Assembly: GCA_964019335.1 (NCBI GenBank)
Contig: OZ025730.1
Span: 124,001 to 188,000, forward strand
Origin: Diplonema japonicum
Taxonomy: Eukaryota > Euglenozoa > Diplonemea > Diplonemida > Diplonemidae
Direction: 5' to 3'
DNA: 64,000 bases
Shown here: one piece after another, positions 58,315-64,000 of the stretch
Numbering within the stretch: the first letter of the stretch is position 1
Layout: every line of letters starts with the position of its first letter
Notes under the pieces: generated by a model
The model's input: only the letters and a program-made list of their open reading frames with translations
Database searches by the model: none
What the model was told of the DNA's origin: nothing
Made by a program: the position numbers and the translations under genes

Positions 58315-61300
58315 TACTGTCCAAAGATAATTCTTGCAGCAGGCGACTTCATGTCATCGAGAAGACCCTCCTTGGTTGCAGAGGCAAGGAACTTTGTTGC
58401 AGTTTCAAAGGTCATTCTGGACAAAATAGAGGGCGAGTTGGCGATAACCGAGAAGCGAGAGAATCCCTTCCAAGACCCTGTGAACATGGCCCTATCGGTG
58501 ACTAAGGACAGCCATCTGGAGTTGACGCCGTAAGATTTGAACAGCTTCTTAAGCTCCTCAAGCAGCCCTGCCTGCCCTGCTTCTACACCAAACGTGTTCA
58601 CCATGTCAGAGTGGTCAGTAGATCGAACTTTATCGAACCTGATGGCCTTGTCTATGTCAGGGAAATCAGAGAATTTGTGCATAACCTGCAGGATTTTTTT
58701 TTTTTTTTTTTTTTTTTTTGTTGTAAAAATACCTGCAGCAGCTGTTTAATCTTCCCGCCGTCTAAATGGAACACACCGCCCGTCCCCTTTTGGTTCGGCA
58801 CGAAAAACACTGATTTGATCCCCCCGATCTCCGCCTTCCTCAAGATGATCTCGTTCAACGCACGTTGCAGCAAATCATCGAACATCTATTATTTTTTTTT
58901 TTTTGTACAAAAATACGAAATACCAAGTTAACATGCAACGGAAGGGTGATGGTGAAGTGATACTGCAAAATGCCTGGTGTCTGCGACCTGCACACCCCTT
59001 GCGGGTTGATCGAGATGTTCAAGGAGTTGAGTGTCTTGCTGGCCTCCTTTGCAAGCTCGGGCCGTTCCGGAAGGTCGTTCTGGTCGCCCGCGTTGCGCTC
59101 CGTCCTGTACTCCTCCTTGGCGGAGTAAGGGAAGTACCTCGACGTAGAGGAAAGGGAGAGGGAGGAGGTCTTCTTCTCGGTGTATCCGGTGATGTCATCG
59201 AAGGCGAGAAGCTTCATTTCGCAGGTCTTTCCGTCTGGCGTGACATAAGTCTTGTTGGGCTCTGCGTCATTGCGGTGCCCTGGGTTGTATGGCTGATCGA
59301 CTTCATGTTGCAGAGCATCGCCATCGCACACACCCATCCTTGCATCGAAGCCGTTGGTGTCGTGAACCTTGTCCCAGTTCCATGATCTCTGTACCTCTCT
59401 CATGATGGCCCTGTTCAGGGATGTTAGCGAAGTGTGGAGATCGCCTACTGCACCGCTGATCTTCCTGTCGCCGAGCCTCAACATGCATCGTCCTGTGCTG
59501 ACGCCACTCCCTGTTATCCCCATGCTCAGCAGGCCCATTGCTTCACGTTCTCTTCTGTATGCGGAATTGAACTCCTCCCATTGTTGCTTCTTCGCGGTTT
59601 TGTCCGCCGCGTTGCTGTCCACCACACCGTGTTCCCCGGCGTAGTACGCCCTAAGCTTTGCCTCGTCGAGGTTCAGGACCACCTTCACCTGCTTGTACTT
59701 CTCGCCCTTGCCCATCGGTTGCGACACTGTCGTCCATTTCTGCTTCGCCAGAACGTCGCTGAGCGGTTTCGGTGTCAGTAGAGCATGCAGTCTTAGCAGT
59801 GCCTTTGCAACATGAGGTGTCATCTTTTCAACAGGAAGCATCACCATAGGTTCGGACACGCTTGCCGACTGTAGAATTTGCCTCAAACGGGGGATACCCT
59901 CCGTCACATGCGACACGGTCTGTCCTGCTTGGTGGAATGTGTTGAGGGTCATCTGCGTCGACGGTTCGCCGACAGATTGCGCTGCGATGACACCCACAGG
60001 CTCGTCGCACGCCATCTTCGCCTTCATCACGCGCAGTTCTTTCGCTTTCTTCACAGCCGCCTCCAATATTTTTGTAGGCACCGCCTTCACATTGCTTGCC
60101 TTAAGATACCCTGTAACGCCATTCGCCTCCACAAGCACACGCCCGGGCTTTGCCTTACCTTCTTTGATGAAGACTTTCTGTTTGTCTGCGAGTTCAATGG
60201 ACTCCTTTCCGGTTGCTGATGTGAGCTTCACACGTTTGGCACCGTTGAGGAGTACTTCACCAGGTCTTTTTCTTGTGGCGGCAGTGGTGTCCTGTTCCCT
60301 TTGGAGGGCTTCGTTGGGGAGGCTGCGCCATTCCCTGTTCCTGGAACCCAGGCCGTTGGCGACGGCAAGCATGGTGTGGTGTTCAACGAGGGATGGCTCG
60401 GTGCCTGCCTCCCATCCTGCGGAACGTTGCGGGTCCAGACCGTCGTGCCCAAAGGAAAACTGCACGATGCCGCCAGCCTCGTCAACGACAGCGGGGCGTA
60501 CCTCGGACTCACCCTTCTCATTAGTGGTGCTCATCCACTTTGTGGACAGGCCCTCCATGCCCTTGATTACAGACCTCTGCAGGTACCCAGATCGCGACGT
60601 CTTCACAGCTGTGTCGATAAGACCATCACGCCCTGCTGCAGCGTGCACCACGTACTGCTGTGGCCTGATGCCGGACAAGAACCTCCCAAGACCGAACCCA
60701 CCGCACGATGCCCTGTCATCCCCGAGCAGTGTGCCCGGTAGTGTCTTCCCGTTTGGCATGCACTCCACACGTCGCCCGTCGAAGGTCTGCTGACCTAGCA
60801 ACACAGCCATCTGCGTACTGTTCACACCGCTACCTTTGGCACCACTCATGGTCATCATGGCAAGGCAGTTGTGGGGGAAGCTCTTTTGCATTCCCTTGGG
60901 GAACATTTGTTTGTTTAGGTCGCCTGTCTTCCTCATGACCATTCCCAACCTGTCGCCTTCAGTCTCCATGTCGATGATCGACTCGTCCAGCTCCCGCAGC
61001 TTCGCAGCTCTCTCGTCTTCCTTGCTGCCCGTGAGCATCAAGTCGCAGATGCCGACCGTGAACCCGTAGTACTTCAGGTACTCGGTGAGAATCCTACCGA
61101 AGCAGCAAATGAGGGCGCCCGCTGCGTCCTCGCCGTGGATTTCGTGTACGTGCTGCACCAGTGTACCACCGGTGGCACCAAGCTGGTTCTTGTCGAGCAT
61201 TCCCCTGACGTAGTAGTCGTGGATCACTTCCACCTGGTCATCTTCCATGAAGCGGTCCTCGACGAACGCGGGCTTCTTGTCTCGCGGGTCCCACACAGAG

Positions 61301-64000
61301 GCGGGAAGGGCAGTCCTCCCTTCGAAGCACACGCCTCCCGCGTATCTACCTATCTTGCTGTACTTTGCGGTGATGAACTTTAAGATGCTGGTGATAAGTT
61401 GCTTCCCCGTCCACGTCTCGATCCACACCTTGCTGCCATCGGGCTGCTTCTTCTTCACTCTCACAGCAGGCTCGGGTCTGGGCGGCATTGTTTCGCACAG
61501 CTTGTGCAGCGTGGCGTAGAGCAGCTTGTCGAACTCAGGTCCCGACAAGAAGGTGTCGCGCATTGTGAGCAGCACACCGGCCACAACGTGGTCCTGGATC
61601 AAACCTCGTAGAGGCTTCCCGGACGTTGACGAGATGAAGTGGCGCCTCGAGTGGTTCAGGACCCTTAGTTCCATCTGCGCTCTCTCGGTCTGCGGTACGT
61701 GCACGTTCATCTCATCGCCGTCAAAGTCTGCATTGAAACCCTTGCAGTTCGCGTAGTGGAACCTGATGGTGCGCTCGTTCGTCGCCACCACAAGCTTCTG
61801 CCCCAGCCACGACGATTTGTGGAGCGTTGGCTGCCTGTTCAGGATCACCCAGTCGTCCGTTGCCACGTGGCGGAACACCTTGAACCTCACGCTGCTGATG
61901 CCTGAGCTGGCCCCTTCCTTCACGATCTTCCTGTGCAAGACCTCTTCCATCCATTGCAGCAGCTGGAGTGCGTTCTGGCCGTTCATCCTTGCGACGTCGA
62001 TGAGCTGCACGTCTTCGACAGTCAGGGCCTTCGTCATCCACGACGGACGGCGCTCTTTATGCAGCACCTCAAAGGCTTCTGAGACTTGCTTGGCATCGTC
62101 AGCGTCCATCTCGATCCTTGTCGCGCCAGGGTACACCTTGGCACCGTTCAGCACTGAGTGGTACAGGAAACCCCTGCGGGTCTTCAGGTCGGTGACCTGT
62201 TTGTGTAGATGCGGTTTGCTGCTGCTCATCTCCTCCAGCCTCGTGATACGTGCCAAGGATGGCAGTACTTCAGGGATGGTCAGCCTTTTGGCGAATCTGC
62301 GGGACAGCATCACTTGGTTGTCTTCAACAGCATTGTCGGGCGAGATCACACTGCGACACGCTTGGTTCACACGCTTGCCCATCAAGTTCGTTCTGAACAG
62401 ACCGCTCTTCTTCTCGAAGATCTGCTGCGCACCTTTGCCCGGCTTGTCGCCCATGCTGTCCGCCTGTGCGAACATGATGCGCCTGTAGCTGTCCTGCGCG
62501 CTCCTCGCAACGAACTCGAAGGTACGCGGCCGTGCTTTCCAGAAGGCCAGTGTAGAGGACGGGGTGCCGTTGGCCTCCAAGCTAAACTCCTTCTTCAGCT
62601 TGGATGACGACAGCTTGCTGCCGATCACAGTGAGGTTCTTGGAGCATGCAAGGAGGTTGCTTATCTGTTTCGTCTGGTCATCTGCTTGAACACCACCATC
62701 ATCGCCCTCACGGAAGGGACGGAACTTGTTGGGCCCCAGTTCTACGATCCGGTGCATGAAAGCCTTCCAGTAGTCCTTGGGAGGGATACGGAGGTTGGCG
62801 TCAACGCTGCCCGGCGACGAGCACACCTGGTAGAATATCTCGCCGAGGGACTCCTGCTCGCTAAGGAACAGCGCCTCGAGGTGCATCTTGATCTTGTGGG
62901 GTGGAAGGTACACGTTGCCTCTGGGTGCGGCTTCCCTCATTGGTTTGCCTCGCCCCGTGCCATCCTTCTTGTGGTGCACAACCTGCCCACCGCCTTTGTT
63001 AATTTCGGTCTCAGACTTGAAGATAGCAAGCTCCTTCAGCATGCTTGCCCACGACGTGTGGCCCATCAGGCCCTCCTGGTTCTGCGCGACCTCGATGTTG
63101 CTGTCCATGTCCTTGCCCGACATGTCGTAGAAGATAGCTGTCTTCTTGAAGTCGGTGATCCGCTTCGGGTTTGCAAGCCCGCAGTGCCTGCAAGCAGAGC
63201 CCGAGGGCACTGACGTGATGAGCCTCCAGATGTCGTTGACGACCTCACGACGCTTGGAGAAGAAGCTGCCTGTGGGCGATCTTTCGTGCATGGGTGTCGT
63301 GACCTCCGCCTCTGCGATGTACTCGTACACGAATCGCATCAGGTCGATGCCTGCCTCGTCTGCCTCTGCTGCTGTGTATGTACACTTCTTGCGAGGTGCT
63401 TCTTCGTTCTCTTTCCCTTTGTCCTGGCCGGTTGCGTCCCATTTCGACACGGCGAACCTTTGGTCCATGACCTCCTCCAGGCCAGGCGTCCAGAGCCTTT
63501 CGTTGAGTAACCTCAGCGAGGCGACCCTCCTGCGCAGCTCGAAGGTGTTCATTCTCCATTTGTGGCACCACCAGCACTTCCCGCGGAGCATCGCGATGAC
63601 GTCGCCCCATTGCAAGGGGTTCACAAGCCACATGTCGCGGGGCATCTTGGAGTAGCAGTAGTGGCCGGGGCATGACGGGGATGGATCTGTGGTCACGGAC
63701 TCCTTCTTGACCTCGACACCGCATGCAATGCACATCATGAGACGAGCTTTCTTTTTGCCGTTCTCACCGCGCCCCATGCTGTGCGCAAGGGATTCGCCGC
63801 ATTGCGGGCAGCCGGGAAGCTTGCCTTCATTGCACGTCGCGCACCATATGTGCCATCTTCCTGCGTTTTCACCTTTCAGTCTGATCTCAACGGAGCCCAT
63901 GCGGGGGTCGTAGAGCCCACCGGCATGGAAGCATGATGGGAAGCCTTGCGATTCATCAGCGATGCGGCCTGTTCGTCGTTTGTCGAGATGCTTGCGGAGC
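58053..64000 (-). CDS. RPA1: RNA polymerase I largest subunit (RPA1/A190), 5' end beyond window
   Basis: Exons 58924-64000 (open to the edge), 58733-58885, 58318-58685, 58213-58268 and 58053-58168; ~1922 residues seen. The frame continues past the internal ATG at 63900 to the window end through CFHAGGLYDPRMG, the conserved N-terminal landmark of largest subunits, so that ATG is not the start. Zinc-binding CATCNEGKLPGCPQC, RQPTLHKSSW, and the catalytic NADFDGDEMN (61705-61734), which holds the three Mg-binding Asp, are present. The trigger/bridge region has QPGEPSTQMTL-type AQSVGEPSTQMTLNTFH. The C-terminus GVNSRWLSLVTDRAMFTG ... MTFETATKFLASAT ... KSPAARIIFGQ is of the Pol I type, and there is no Pol II heptad tail. 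It transcribes rRNA in the nucleolus. Confidence 0.93.
58169..58212 (-). other. RPA1 intron, 44 bp, poly(T)
   Basis: GTATGA, ~29 T, AATTCTCACAAAG on the coding strand. Phase 1. Confidence 0.8.
58269..58317 (-). other. RPA1 intron, 49 bp, poly(T)
   Basis: GTATGCA, ~28 T, ATCAAACCCCCCACAG. It follows the conserved ARIIFG(Q) at phase 2. Confidence 0.85.
58686..58732 (-). other. RPA1 intron, 47 bp, poly(A)
   Basis: GTATTTTTACAAC, ~26 A, TCCTGCAG. It joins KIKQLLQ to VMHKFSDFPDID in phase 0. Confidence 0.85.
58886..58923 (-). other. RPA1 intron, 38 bp, poly(A)
   Basis: GTATTTCGTATTTTTGTAC, 12 A, TAATAG. It joins PLHVNL to MFDDLLQRAL in phase 0. Confidence 0.8.

Noticed and set aside
63898-63900. 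ATG at 63900 as the RPA1 start
   Set aside because: It lies within GLYDPRMG, a conserved internal motif, and the frame is open further to the window edge.
1-64000. tRNA, rRNA, spliced-leader or CRISPR arrays
   Set aside because: No tRNA B-box in a foldable context, no rRNA-like conserved blocks, no spaced direct repeats were found by reading.

Overview
This window is nuclear DNA of a protist. All ~22 host genes that can be supported read from the minus strand over 64 kb. They include an RNA polymerase I large subunit, mitochondrial ribosomal protein uL4m, a kinesin, a TXNDC9-like protein, a protein kinase and several secreted proteins. Most are intronless, and five of them carry eleven very short introns (37-72 bp). 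The one-directional gene array, the rarity of cis-introns and an ingi/L1Tc-like LINE with a 2A-like motif suggest a euglenozoan, most likely a diplonemid. That placement is an inference; no spliced-leader gene or rRNA is present to confirm it. Long homopolymer tracts (up to 55 T) separate genes and mark introns.

Layout, left to right: an LRR protein cut by the left edge (1-657); a 1.6 kb DNA transposon (845-2432); a 5'-truncated LINE (3633-5249); genes of 412, 281, 175 and 302 aa (the last with DUF3472); a kinesin; a 153-aa protein; fold-back repeats, a LINE relic and a second, inverted copy of the transposon (17.1-20.5 kb); a 150-aa acylated protein, an FAD-linked oxidase, a piggyBac element inside an interspersed repeat (24.4-25.8 kb), a kinase and a small membrane protein; a near-intact 6.2 kb LINE (27.8-34.1 kb); a coiled-coil gene, uL4m, a 198-aa gene, a VWA protein and a helical-repeat protein; a 1422-aa Cys-rich surface protein; a beta-helix protein; two MITE-like elements (52.7-53.9 kb); a 205-aa gene, TXNDC9-like, a 154-aa gene; and RPA1, which runs off the right edge.

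The genes do not form one pathway, as expected of polycistronic arrays. Two rules recur in the sequence: an A-rich leader directly before most start codons, and introns of the form GTAT - homopolymer A or T - AG. Splitting frames at those introns recovers continuous proteins for RPA1, uL4m and three other genes. Mobile DNA fills much of the space between genes.
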